Assembly (NCBI GenBank): GCA_949825025.1
Contig: OX463778.1
Location: 25,105,551 to 25,169,550, forward strand
Reading direction: 5' to 3'
DNA from: Siphlonurus alternatus
Lineage: Eukaryota > Arthropoda > Insecta > Ephemeroptera > Siphlonuridae
DNA: 64,000 nucleotides
This document shows positions 11,501-21,672 of the stretch, piece after piece. The position numbers were made by a program, and so were the translations under genes. The stretch's first letter is position 1. Every line of letters begins with the position of its first letter. The notes below the pieces were generated by a model that was not told the DNA's origin, did no database searches, and was given only the letters and a program-made list of their open reading frames with translations.

Positions 11501-14490
11501 TAACCAACGCAATCACTCGGCCTTCAGGATTTTTTTCTAAAGAAACAATAGCAATTTTTTTGTACAATATATTTTCTCAACTAAAAAAAAAAAAAAAAAA
11601 ATGATTACTCCATTTCAATTTTTTTTTTTTATGTTCTATTTAAAATGTGTTTAAAAAAAAAAAAAGAGTAATAGTAAAAATATCAATGTTTATTGGTTTA
11701 TTGAGCAAAAGAACATAGTACAGTAATACAAGTCTGGCGCCAAGGTAGAGTTCTGTCTTTATTTTTTTCAATTTATACAAAAAATTTAAAAATACCAGCT
11801 TTCCTTTATGTACTTTCCAGTAAGTCTTTAAGGATGAGGTAACACACCCAATGTAAAAGAAAAAAAAAAAAAAATCCCACAGATGAAAATTATGAAACAT
11901 ATCTTAAAATGTTCTCCTCTATACACATCCTCTATCCCCTATCAATAGCTAAAATATCAGGTTTACAAATTTGATCCAGTTTTTTAGTTATTATTTTTTA
12001 AAATTCACTAATTTAGCATGAAAGTTCCATTTCTCCATGTTAAAGTAGTAAAAATGAATAACTCAAAAATCAGATTGAATTTGTATACCTGATATTTTAG
12101 CTATACCTCGTGTCAGCTACGAAAATCGTCCGCAAGGCTCATATTCCTATCCTGTAGCGTTGCGAGAGGAGTGAAAAAATGATTCTCTTATGTGATTTTT
12201 ACTATACTAATAGGGGATGTAGAAGAGAACATTTTAAGAAATGTTTCATAATTTTCATGTGTGGGAATTTTTTAACATTGGTCATGTTACCTGACCGTAA
12301 ATGTCAATATTAATTATAATGAAATTGCATAGATGTACTGAACTTATAAAGTAGTTGTGCCATTGATTAATGTATCTGCTGTAGGTAAAGGCTGCAGGTG
12401 CAGACAAGGCCCACTACGTGAGTGCAGCAGGAGTCAAGCGACCGAGAGATGCAGGCAGTGCCAAGCAGCTGCCCATCGAGCAGCGCATCAACAACCTATC
12501 AATGACATCAAGCCAGCCCGAGCCCAGCAGCAAGCATACCCCTTCCTCCGACAGCCTCGCTCAGCTGCTGGCCCAGGTGAGTGTGACAACATCATTAGTT
12601 ATCATAACAAAATGATAAAGCTAAAAATATACACTTCAACTTGGGTCATAAATAATATTTATGTAAAGTAGGATTTTAGAACTCTTTTCCTAATTTTAAA
12701 AATGAAAGATTTTGCCATGAATAAATTAATATATTTGATCAAACAGATGTAAGCTAAATATACAGTATTTATGAATATAAATTAAAGCTAGTTTTGCACA
12801 TGATAATTTTACAGTTAAACTTCATATAGTCTTATCCATGTCTTGAATGATCTCATGGATAAAGCATCTTATAATATTACTGTAATCCCTAATGAATATT
12901 TTGAAGAAGTATGCCATTTAGTTGAAAACTTGTTTCATTATTTTCCATTCACCAAAGTGACAAACTTTTCGTCACAGTTAAAATCAACCTTTACCACGTT
13001 GAAATTATTATTGCATTGAGAAAACATAAATATATGTCTGCTGCCGGTTCAAAGTGGTTTGTAACTTTGTTGTGATATAAGAAACTAGGGACTCTGGGCC
13101 TGATGAGTGATGTTCCACAGGGTCTGCAGAGTAGTGACCAGAAGCTCCTGCGGGGCATCCTGCTGACCAAGGACTGCGGAGTGGTGTCAAGTACGGTGGC
13201 CCGCCTATCGCCCGCACAAGTGCCTCTCCTGGTCCAGGAGCTGGCGGTGCTGGTGCACTGGAGAGGATGGAAGTGAGTATTGCCATTACATTTTTCTTAT
13301 CCCCAATTTTTAGCTAACTTCTAGTACCGTACTTCTGAACAGATGTGCTGTGCCCTCTACCTCTTTTATAAAAGTAATAACCTCAAGACAGAGGACATCT
13401 GTCCAGGTGCTCAGAATTATCAGTATAACTGGGTTATTTTTTTAGACTGTTTAAGAGGCAGGAAAGAATATTGGTTTTGCAAAACATGGTCCTCAGTTAT
13501 TCTAAATTTCTTTGTCAAAACTTTATTTTGAGAAACAAAAATTTGGTGAAGCAATTTGTCAACATTTTCAACACATACCAGTCTCGCTGCTCACCGTTGA
13601 GTCATTGCTAGTTCTAACACCTTTAATTTTGTTGTGTCCTCCAGGGGCGAGGCTGCTGCCCGATGGCTCCATTCTGTGCTAGTGCACCACGGAGCGCTGG
13701 TACTCGCCAGTCCTGAGCTGCCTCAACTGTCCGGCCCACTGCTGGGCCTCGTAGAGGCTCGGCTCGCCCAGGTGGCGCCTCTCGCCAGGCTGCGTGGCCG
13801 TCTCTCCTTGCTGCTGGGGCAGCTGGCTCACGGACGAACTGCAAAGACCTCGACAACAAGCACCGCCCAGCAGAGGCCACTGACTCAGTACCAGGATGGA
13901 GAGGGTGAGTCTGCCTGCAATGTTTGCTACTCTTGACCAGCTGAGCAACTAGACAAATCTTCTGACTAAAACTTAAGGATGTGTAGCACTCTGTAAGAAC
14001 TGGAATTGTCAGGGAATTTGAGGGATTAGAAAATCAGGAGAAAGCTGATGAAATTTATTTGTGGAAAAATAAAAACCTCAAAGAATTTACTTTGCTTCTT
14101 AAATTGCGACACCTACACACCATTAATAAAAAACTACAAAAGTAAGCTAGTTTTCAATCTTTATTTATTAATTTTTTTTATTTATATCGCTAACATAAAG
14201 TAAAACTTCCCTAACATGACACTGAAATGTTAGATGATACTCCTCTTGCTAAGTTGTGTGACCATCTGGTTGCAGAGTCGTCTTGTGATGAGCTGAGCCT
14301 GCCTGGTGACTCGGACTCTGAGGAACATTGGGAGGAAGGTGTAGCTGCTGAGGAACAATCTGAGGACGACGATGATGACGATGAAGAAGAAGAAGAGGAT
14401 GAGGAGGAGCTCAATGGGGGGGAAGGGGAGGTGCTGGAAAACGGAGGAGAGGGGAGCAGCAGCAGTGACGAGATGGAGACCTCTAGCTGA
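5571..14490 (+). CDS. WDR43: WDR43 / UTP5 homologue, small-subunit processome WD-repeat protein (10 exons)
   Basis: Coding exons: 5571-5753, 7287-7540, 8100-8321, 8740-8904, 9343-9523, 11147-11236, 12385-12576, 13121-13272, 13645-13904 and 14276-14490. All have GT-AG borders, the split codons match, and the total of 1914 bases gives 637 residues plus a stop. An in-frame TAA at 5520-5522 makes 5571 the first ATG. Residues about 1-330 form WD-type beta-propeller repeats (for example LKIWDTASG, VTVWDRKRH, HINVW), with a basic RKKKRR patch at 66-71. Residues about 425-545 match the Utp12 helical domain, including LPIEQRINNL just before it. Residues 567-637 are an acidic Asp/Glu/Ser tail. Length, domain order and tail agree with the animal WDR43 family (human about 677 aa). 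Known family role: a UtpA/t-UTP subunit that binds the 5' external transcribed spacer of pre-rRNA in the nucleolus and supports 18S maturation and rRNA transcription. No breaks are seen. Confidence 0.93.
6809..6974. repeat. three consecutive hairpins in WDR43 intron 1
   Basis: Hairpin 1 (6809-6887) has arms of about 31 bases around a short loop. Hairpin 2 (6910-6943) has 13-base arms around CTTCTGG. Hairpin 3 (6945-6974) has 11-base arms around a CGTCTGG loop. The two small loops are nearly the same sequence. They could be remnants of a palindromic transposon or a structured intronic RNA; the sequence does not decide. Confidence 0.6.
9858..10980. mobile_element. foldback-like element in WDR43 intron 5
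   Basis: Diverged inverted arms flank about 750 bases. The left arm holds AATGGGGAATTCTC (9860s) and GTGACGTAGAAACT (10030s). The right arm holds their complements at about 10960-10980 and 10808-10830. The interior is moderately GC-rich, has no long ORF, and carries six copies of TGCGCA. The arms are only about 70% alike by eye, which suggests an old insertion. Exact borders and any target duplication are not resolved. Confidence 0.55.
11056..11107. repeat. (GAAT)n microsatellite, WDR43 intron 5
   Basis: About twelve tandem copies of the tetranucleotide GAAT end 39 bases before the exon 6 acceptor. Confidence 0.95.
11828..12300. mobile_element. palindromic MITE, TTAA family, copy A (diverged, interrupted)
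   Basis: The ends resemble TTAAGG(G)TAAGGTAAC and its complement. The interior has the family markers AAAATGTTCTCCTCTA, CTAAAATATCAGGT and GATATTTTAG in inverted order. About 100 bases of unrelated sequence (about 12108-12206) interrupt the right arm, flanked by CTATA on both sides, as if something had inserted there. It lies in WDR43 intron 6. Confidence 0.7.
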
Positions 14491-14900
14491 GTCGCCACCC
14501 CCTCCTGTTGCCATCCCTTTCTCAACCCCATTTGTTACTGTTAAGGGGAAGGCAGCCTCAACACTTAACCCTTCCAATCCACATAGCGAGTTTTTAAAAT
14601 CTTTATTTGTAAATATATACATTGTTTTCATTTTTTTTTTAAATGCAAATTAAGTCATTGCATTTTGTTTTTTGCCAACATATTATATTTTATCATGTTT
14701 GACTGCGCCATAGGTTGTATAATATTTTTATATTCCAATTTTATAGTGACTTTCTCAGTCGCACTTGGCAGCAGTGAGCTCTAGGTCAAGCCACAGGTGA
14801 TTTTACAAATGTTGGAGATGTGGCGAGACGGGTTGAGGAGCGAGGCTGCTTGTCCTGGTGTTCACAGTTCCAAATGTGCTGATGACACCATTAAATTTGT
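14491..14900 (+). other. WDR43 3' UTR with ATTAAA signal
   Basis: Noncoding sequence directly after the WDR43 stop codon. ATTAAA at 14890-14895 is a usable polyadenylation signal and is followed by T-rich sequence. The end of the transcript is inferred. Confidence 0.5.
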
Positions 14901-15000
14901 GCAAAATTTACCTATTCTTCTTTCATTTGTTTACTCCTTATCAGAATAATTTTATTATTAATTTAACTTAGCTATATGTTACAAAAAATACTACCTTATT

Positions 15001-15237
15001 AAGGTAGAGTTAACGTTGATCAGCTGTTCGACATAGTCCCCTTTGATTAACATGTAAACCTTGGCAAATTCACAAAAATTCTGAAATTTTTTTAGAGACA
15101 GAATTGATATTAGTGCCTTGCCTAGGCAATATATCTGCCTCTCAAAAAAATTTCAGAATTTTTGTAAATTTGCCAAGGTTTACATGTTATTCAAAGGGGA
15201 CTACGTCGAACAGCTGATCAGCATTATCTCTACCTTG
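15001..15237. mobile_element. palindromic MITE with CAGCTGATC ends (element E)
   Basis: Two arms of about 96 bases, roughly 90% complementary, run from AAGGTAGAG at 15001 to CTCTACCTT at 15237 around a loop of about 45 bases. The arms include CAGCTGTTCGAC, TCCCCTTTGA and AACATGTAAACCTTGGCAAA. A third, solitary arm of the same sequence occurs at about 15310-15370. Confidence 0.8.
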
Positions 15238-15380
15238 AAAAAAATGTCCCAGAAATATTATAGTTATAATATTCCTCTTTATATTTAAAAAATTATAAAT
15301 ATCTCAAAAAAAAAACGAATTTTTGTGACTTCGCAAAGGTTTACATGTTAATCAAAGGGGACTTTAGTAGAAAAAAAAAC

Positions 15381-15734
15381 TTAAGGGTAAGGTAACGCCA
15401 CCAATGTTAAAAAAAATCCCTCACAAAAATTCTGAAAAAAATTTAAAATGTTCTCCTCTACACCCCCTATCAGTAGCTAAAATATCAGGTATACAAATTC
15501 GATCTAGTTTTTTAGTTATAAATTTTTAAAGTTGACTAATTTAACATGGAAGTTTCATTTCTCCATGTTAAAGTAGTCAACTTTAAAAATTTATAACTCA
15601 AAAACTAGATCGAATTTGTATACCTGATATTTTAGCTACTGATAGGGGGTGTAGAGGAGAACATTTTAAATTTTTTTCAGAATTTTTGTGTGAGGGTTTT
15701 TTTTTAACATTGGTGGCGTTTACCTTACCCTTAA
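15381..15734. mobile_element. palindromic MITE, TTAA family, copy B
   Basis: A 354-base near-perfect palindrome, from TTAAGGGTAAGGTAACGCC to its complement ending CCTTACCCTTAA. TTAA at both ends is the target duplication used by piggyBac-type elements, but because it forms part of a palindrome this assignment is inference. The element is noncoding and is closely similar to copy C. Confidence 0.85.
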
Positions 15735-16303
15735 TTAATTATGACAAAATGTAACTTCTTGGTCCAAAACCTTAATTGTGTCTATTTCTAATTAAGGCTT
15801 AAATATTATATAGACAAATGAACTTTTCATTGTGTGATCGAGTCATATTAAAAGAGAGTGGCGTACGCAGGATTTCACCAAGGGGGGGGGGGGGGGGGGG
15901 GTCAAAAATCATAGGGGGTCTGGAGGGTGCAAAAACCCCGTCTGAGTCTCGATTTAAAAAAAAAAAAGGCGCGTGGCTTATTATTTTTTTTTTTCTATGA
16001 AAAGTTGCAGCAAATTTCTTATATTTGTAAATTGTGTAGTTACAATATTTTTGTCACTACTTTTTTTGATAAAAAATTTACCACATTTTAATTAAGACCA
16101 TTTTACAATGATATATGTGCAAGCAAGAAAAATATTTATATTTAAATTTTCAAAACAGGAAAATTAGTTCATTATACTTATATAGAGGTATACTGTACAA
16201 AATGTATATACACCAATTAAAAATTCAGCTTTTTAACTTCAATAATAAATTTAAAGATGTAATGTACAGTGTATAAAAAATATAAAGGGGCATTCACAAA
16301 GTC

Positions 16304-16657
16304 TTAAGGGTAAGGTAACGCCACCAATGTTAAAAAAGTCCCTCACACAAAAACTCTGAAAAAAATTTAAAATGTTCTCCTCTACATCCCCTATCAGTAG
16401 TTAAAATATCAGGTATACAAATACGATCTAGTTTTTGAGTTATGAATTTTTAAAGTTGACTAATTTAACATGGGAATTCCATTTCTCCATGTTAAATTAG
16501 CCAACTTTAAAAATTCATAACTCAAAAACTAGATCGTATTTGTATACCTGATATTTTACCTACTGATAGGGGGTGTAGAGGAGAACATTTTAAATTTTTT
16601 TCAGAATTTTTGTGTGAGGGATTTTTTTTAACATTGGTGGCGTTACCTTACCCTTAA
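16304..16657. mobile_element. palindromic MITE, TTAA family, copy C
   Basis: Same ends, length (354 bases) and interior as copy B, including CTAGTTTTTGAGTTATGAA and CTCCATGTTAAA at the centre. The element sits precisely inside the left end of element G. The two arms are nearly identical, consistent with a recent insertion. Confidence 0.85.
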
Positions 16658-16665
16658 GGCCACAT

Positions 16666-17076
16666 AAGGGCATTTATGGGTGCAGCACCGGTAGTTGGCA
16701 ACACTGACGTGTCTTCACTTTTTTATCCTTGCTCCTCGGAGTAATTTTTATGCTAGAGCTAAGCTGATTGCTGTAGTATCAAGATAATTAGTAGCCCAAG
16801 TGCACAATTTGGCTAAATAAAGCGTGATTTAAAGAAACGTATTTTTTTTATATTTTAGAAAAATGCATGTAAATTTAAAAAATTCCTAAAAAATACTTTT
16901 CTTTAAATCAGGCTTTATTTAGCCAAATTGTGCACTTGGGCTAACTAATTATCTTGATACTACAGCAATCAGCTTAGCTCTAGCATAAAAATTACTCCGA
17001 GGAGCAATGATAAAAAATTAACATGATGAAGATACGTCAGTGTTGCCAACTACCGGTGCTACACCCAATGCCCTTA
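16666..17076. mobile_element. palindromic MITE with GCACCGGTAGTTGGCAAC arms (element F)
   Basis: Arms of about 160 bases, containing AGTTGGCAACACTGACGT, CTCCTCGGAGTAATTTTTATG and GCACAATTTGGCTAAATAAAG, are matched by their complements around an A/T-rich loop. The element is noncoding and lies within element G directly after copy C. Confidence 0.8.
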
Positions 17077-17333
17077 AGGCTCGATAATTTAAAGCTTGAT
17101 TTTAGACGTATTTTTTAGACCCAAAATTTCTGGTCTTAAATTATTGAGCCTTAATTGTGGCTTAAGGCTTTGTGAATGCCCCTTATTCTACATTAGACAA
17201 TAAAACTTAACAACTGTAAGATGTAATCTATTACATATTATATAATTAATTCAAAAAATTATGAAATATCATATAATTTTAATTTTTATACTGAACATCA
17301 TGCAGGGAATGTTTACAACATTTTTTATATTAT

Positions 17334-17690
17334 ACGGATCAGCTGGCCCATGCAATGCTAAAAAAATCACATTCATAAAAATTATGAAAAAAAAAATAAA
17401 ATGTTTTCCTCTACATCCCCTATCAGTAGGTAAAATATCAGGTATACAAAAACGAGCTAGTTTTAGAGTTATTAACTTTTAAAGTTCTCTAATTTAACAT
17501 GGTCCACATGGAGAAATTAAACTTCCATGTCAACTTTAAAAATTAATAACTAGAAAACTAGCTCGGTTTTGTATACCTGATATTTTACCTACTAATAGGG
17601 GATGTATATAGAAGAGAACATTTTAAATTTTTTTCATATTTTTATGAATGGGATTTTTTTAGCATTGGGCCAGCTGATCCGTGTTATCTC
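17334..17690. mobile_element. palindromic MITE, TTAA-family interior with CAGCTGATC ends, copy D
   Basis: The interior repeats the TTAA-family markers (AAAATGTT, CTCTACATCCCCTATCAGTA, GATATTTTACC), but the outer arms are CGGATCAGCTGGCC and its complement, followed by TTATCTCTACCTT as in element E. It therefore combines features of families B/C and E, either by descent or by recombination. Confidence 0.7.
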
Positions 17691-17699
17691 TACCTTAAT

Positions 17700-18240
17700 T
17701 AAATAATCATAATACTGGACGCATTTTAAAAGAAAATTTTTCATAAAATTGTGTATCTAAATCGTATCTGTCGGTACCATTTATTTTTTGTTATTCCCTT
17801 GAAAATGTACTAAGGTTCAGCTCTCAAGGGGGGGGGGGGGGGGGGGCCTTGTCTACGCTCCTGTTGAAAGAAGAATTTATAACTCCACTATATTTTAATA
17901 AAACATTTCATCCACGTATTTTTTAACATTTGACCTTGATACCACCCCACAAAAAAAAAACTGTCCTATAATTTGTATATTTTAAGTTTTTATTTTTTTA
18001 ACTTATTTATGTATATTACCTGGAAAAAATATTGTGTTTTTTAGTCGATCTGCATGCAGGAAAAAAGGCAAATTCTAACAACATTTTAAAGAAATTTGAT
18101 GAATATAAAAATTAATATAAAATTTATGTTAAAAAATTAAATAAAACTTACACTGACAATTTCATAAAATATAGAACACAGAGGGCTATAATCAAATCTA
18201 CTCTGCAGATTTAAATATAGAGTTATAAAATATATATTAT
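17700..18240. other. AT-rich intergenic DNA
   Basis: Apart from the G-run end at 17830-17870, I see only A/T-rich sequence without coding or structural signals. Confidence 0.4.
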
Positions 18241-18244
18241 GTAT

Positions 18245-18625
18245 AGGCTTCATGAGCTTCATCATCTCTTACTGTGATAATCGCGCGGTCACAGAACTTT
18301 AACCGCTTGAAGGCACAAGTGAGAGTGCGCCGCGCGCGATCCGCGATGATTGTTCACCGGTCGGGTTTTAATTGCCGAGTCCCCTCCCCGTGACCTCGCG
18401 TGCACCTGGCGCCTCACGCAGCCAACCAGAGTGGCGCCACGCGAACGGCCACGCCCCCTAGCCAGGTGTACGCCAATAGGAGGGCGGCTTGAGGCGCCAT
18501 GCTGGCTCCAGCGCGGATGCTGGGGAGATGAGGGGCCGGGGCAAGCGCAGGTGGGGAACGGGAAACCACCCGATCAAGTGCGCCGCGGTGTAACTCCCGA
18601 GAACTGCAAACACGGGTTTAAAGAA
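18245..18625. promoter_or_regulatory. GC-rich CpG island, candidate promoter or enhancer
   Basis: A sharp GC-rich block in AT-rich DNA with many CpGs. It contains CCACGCCCC (KLF/Sp-type GC box), CCAATAGGAG (CCAAT box), GCGCGCGATCCGCG and CACCTG/CAGGTG E-boxes. There is no convincing coding frame. It could be a distal Otx promoter or another regulatory element; strand is unknown. Confidence 0.35.
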
Positions 18626-18653
18626 TAATTTTTTTGGAATTTATTAAATAACG

Positions 18654-18656
<3 letters not shown>

Positions 18657-18713
<57 letters not shown>
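18657..18713. repeat. (TA)n microsatellite
   Basis: About 28 uninterrupted TA units. Confidence 0.97.
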
Positions 18714-18715
<2 letters not shown>

Positions 18716-18850
18716 TTCAAACTTTTAGCTATTTTAATTTCACCGTATACATAGCTAATTAATTGAGCCTGATGTCTCACAAATTAATACTCCGATTGAT
18801 TTCATATTATAATATATTAAGAATTAACTTATATAATATATACATAATAA

Positions 18851-18854
<4 letters not shown>

Positions 18855-18902
<48 letters not shown>
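18855..18902. repeat. (TA)n microsatellite
   Basis: About 23 TA units. Confidence 0.95.
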
Positions 18903-18905
<3 letters not shown>

Positions 18906-19899
18906 TATTAATTATTATACTGTATTATGGGGCATAATTATATACTTGACACATGCAGGGCGATTTCATATTCACATATACCAAGGAGGATAATTATGGA
19001 GGTTGAACCATTAATATAATATATTATCTATACGATATTTATATAGACGAGTTAAATGAAAATTTCATGCTAAATTTGTAACGTTATTGATTACATGTTG
19101 TTTTTTTTAATGATGTTACATTAACATTCTATAAATGAAATATTTATACATTTTATTACGTAATAATGAATTAAAAGACGCACTAATTTACTAAGAAAAA
19201 AAGTGTGCTTTCCGACTTCTCCGTACCTGTGTTGGTTTAATTGGAAGACCTTTTAGGAATTTAAGACTGCATAATAATATATACAATATGACGATTGTAA
19301 CATTGTAACTTTTATATAAGCTATCTATAGTTTTAAGTTATATACATTTTAATAATGATTGTAATATACACCCACACCCACCCGTTTGTTATATAATATG
19401 TGTACTATTTTTATTTTAACATAAAAAGATTAAAAAGTGAAGCAAAGCTGCTAAAGAAAATAAATAAGGGAGAAAAAAAAAGGAGTGAGATATCGAGTTT
19501 ATAATATACAATATAATTATAGTTTTTTTTTTTTTTTTTTTTTAAATTTAATTTGCAAAGAATGTAAATATAAATACTTACTATATTATATATATATATA
19601 TATATATATACTTATATATCTACTTCTATAATAATATAAGTATAGTTATTACATATGAAGATGAAATAATATTAATAAAATATTTTCAAAATTATAAGAA
19701 TGTAAAAAAATTTGTGTTTTTTTCGATCGAGCTACATACATACGTATATGCATGGGAACGTTTAAAAAGTAGTTCTATAATGTATAGTGTTGAAATTTTA
19801 AAACTTTGATCGTTTGTATTCATCGTAGTACGTTCCATTATGATAACAAGTTGTGATTTCGTTCCATTTGATGGATGCGTCACTTTCAGAGATTATACG

Positions 19900-20070
19900 C
19901 ACAGCCACTGCATGCACACGCAATTTCCCACACCGGCGCACTCCGAGCCGCGCGCTCCCCGCGATCGATTCTCCCGCAGCCCCTGCCGCTTAGGCAACGT
20001 GGCGAACACGGACGCAGCAAGGGATGCCTAGCGGGACTGGAGCTGTACTTAGAAAACACGCCTGTAAAAC
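19900..20070. promoter_or_regulatory. GC-rich island near a (CT)n array
   Basis: About 170 bases rich in CpG (CCGGCGCACTCCGAGCCGCG, CGCGATCGATTC) with no convincing coding frame. A (CT)n array begins about 215 bases downstream. A regulatory role is inference. Confidence 0.3.
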
Positions 20071-20279
20071 GAGAAATTTAAGTCATCAGGTGTGACTGGA
20101 AAATCAAATTCCTATAACATTTCCTAAAATGTATTTATAGTGTATATTGTTATATTATTATAATTATATTATAATACGTTAAAGTAATTTGAAAGACGAC
20201 AAAGTTAAATTTATTTAATAATTAATAAAAAAATAGATAGGTAAAATTCTCCGTGTATTTTTGAACATGAATTTATTTT

Positions 20280-20284
<5 letters not shown>

Positions 20285-20353
<69 letters not shown>
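20285..20353. repeat. (CT)n microsatellite
   Basis: About 34 CT units on the + strand, which makes GAGAG (GAGA-factor type) sites on the other strand. Confidence 0.97.
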
Positions 20354-20357
<4 letters not shown>

Positions 20358-21539
20358 CCTCTCCGATTGTTATTTCTTTACTTGTTTTGAATCCCTTTTT
20401 TAATCTACACATTGCACTCTTTCGTGAGAAAAAAATTGTATCATATTGTAAAATTTTAGGATGTCACTGACTGCGCATGCATGCAGTAATATATTTAAAC
20501 AAATACTGCGTATGATGTGAATAGTTTGATAATACTATATTATACTGAAGTTTTATATTATAAGGTATAATAGTCAAATGAATACCAGCAATGTTGTTGT
20601 TGATGCAGCAATTAAAAATTAAGCATCAGGAAGCCAAACAACAATCTTAAGATCAATTAATATATAGTTATATTTACATAATAGTCTCTCATGCAGTATA
20701 ATATGCAAGCAGCATGATCTCGACTCCTTTTAATAATTTATAAATAATAATTTAATATAAATAGTTTAAAACTTAAAAAGTCTTTGTACAACGGGTGGAG
20801 CACTAAAATAAATAACATACAAGCTCCATATATAATAGGTGTCTCCATATATAGTTGTACCATTCCTTAATTAAAGTTCAGACGCAAATTATAGCTTACT
20901 AAATATTTTAATCTTATATATAAAAAATACAATCATGTTTTAGTAAAAAAATAATGTTTGATTCAATTTTTATGGAATATATATTAATATGATTATAGAA
21001 ATTGAATATTAATTACAGTAAGTATTTTAATTTAAGTTACATAGACGAGTGTCATAACACATTACATCAAATTAAATTAACGTATAACATGTTGTGCAGC
21101 ATTAATTATACATTATACACATTTGTAAAATCATTAACAAAATTGGCAGATAATTGGGACATTAATTATATTTTAGATTATTATTCTAAAATTTGTAAAA
21201 GAATATATAATTATATATATAATTTTATATGAAGCAAAATCTATTTTAATTTAAAAAAAATGTTTTATAATCAAATAGATTTTTATTCAAATTTATTTCT
21301 GCGTCACTGCCGTATATATTTACTTATAAATTTACTTATTTATATAATATATCTATACGTCCTATGGTCCTATATAGCCATTACGTTGCACTGGGCGGTA
21401 GGCGGTGGGTGATTATTGCCGTCCCCTGCTTTCTGCCCGCCCCTCCCCCCGATATTACCGCCAGCCCCCCCCCCCCCTTCCTCCCTCCTCCTCCTGCTCT
21501 CGGCAGCCGCGTCTGAGAGCAGAGCGCGCGGTGAGAGTG

Positions 21540-21672
21540 CGAGCAACAGCAGCAACAGCGGCGGTGCAGCAAGCGTGTGTCACCTCACGAGCGTGCAGCG
21601 AAGGACCTGCTTCCAGTGCACCTCACCACCGAGAGCATCTTTGCAGACATTACCGGAGGACCACTGACACAG
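21540..21672 (+). other. candidate 5' UTR exon of Otx
   Basis: A GC-rich block (21385-21680) contains poly(C), CTCCTCCTCC and CAGCAGCAACAGCGG, and ends in ACACAG with GTAAGTC, a strong donor at 21673. No ATG-started frame looks coding. The next + strand gene is Otx, so a noncoding first exon spliced to the 44.7-kb exon is likely. The start coordinate is arbitrary because the transcription start cannot be placed. Confidence 0.4.

Larger units (their letters stand above)
16285..17184. mobile_element. outer MITE containing two nested palindromic MITEs (element G)
   Basis: AAGGGGCATTCACAAAG at 16285 and its complement ending CTTTGTGAATGCCCCTT at 17183 are the terminal inverted repeats. Inside are the complete TTAA-family copy C (16304-16657), element F (16666-17076) and a further hairpin (17075-17154, GGCTC..AATTTAA arms). 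The order implies that the inner elements inserted into an older one. Confidence 0.7.
15858..17870. mobile_element. possible hAT-like element with G-run ends, filled with nested insertions
   Basis: At 15858 GTGGCGTACGCAGG leads into a run of about twenty G's. At about 17830-17868 another G run leads to CCTTGTCTACGCTCCTG. The outer motifs are imperfect inverted repeats (GGCGTACGCAGG against GGAGCGTAGACAAGG), like degenerate hAT-type ends. The intervening 2 kb is mostly other MITEs. No target duplication was confirmed, so the two ends may be unrelated copies. Confidence 0.35.

Noticed and set aside
5754..14275. Search for box C/D snoRNAs in WDR43 introns, since the vertebrate gene hosts some
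   Set aside because: TGATGA-like and CTGA motifs occur but never at snoRNA spacing with a terminal stem.
14227..14631. Serine-rich and isoleucine-rich antisense ORFs
   Set aside because: Shadows of the Asp/Glu-rich last exon of WDR43.
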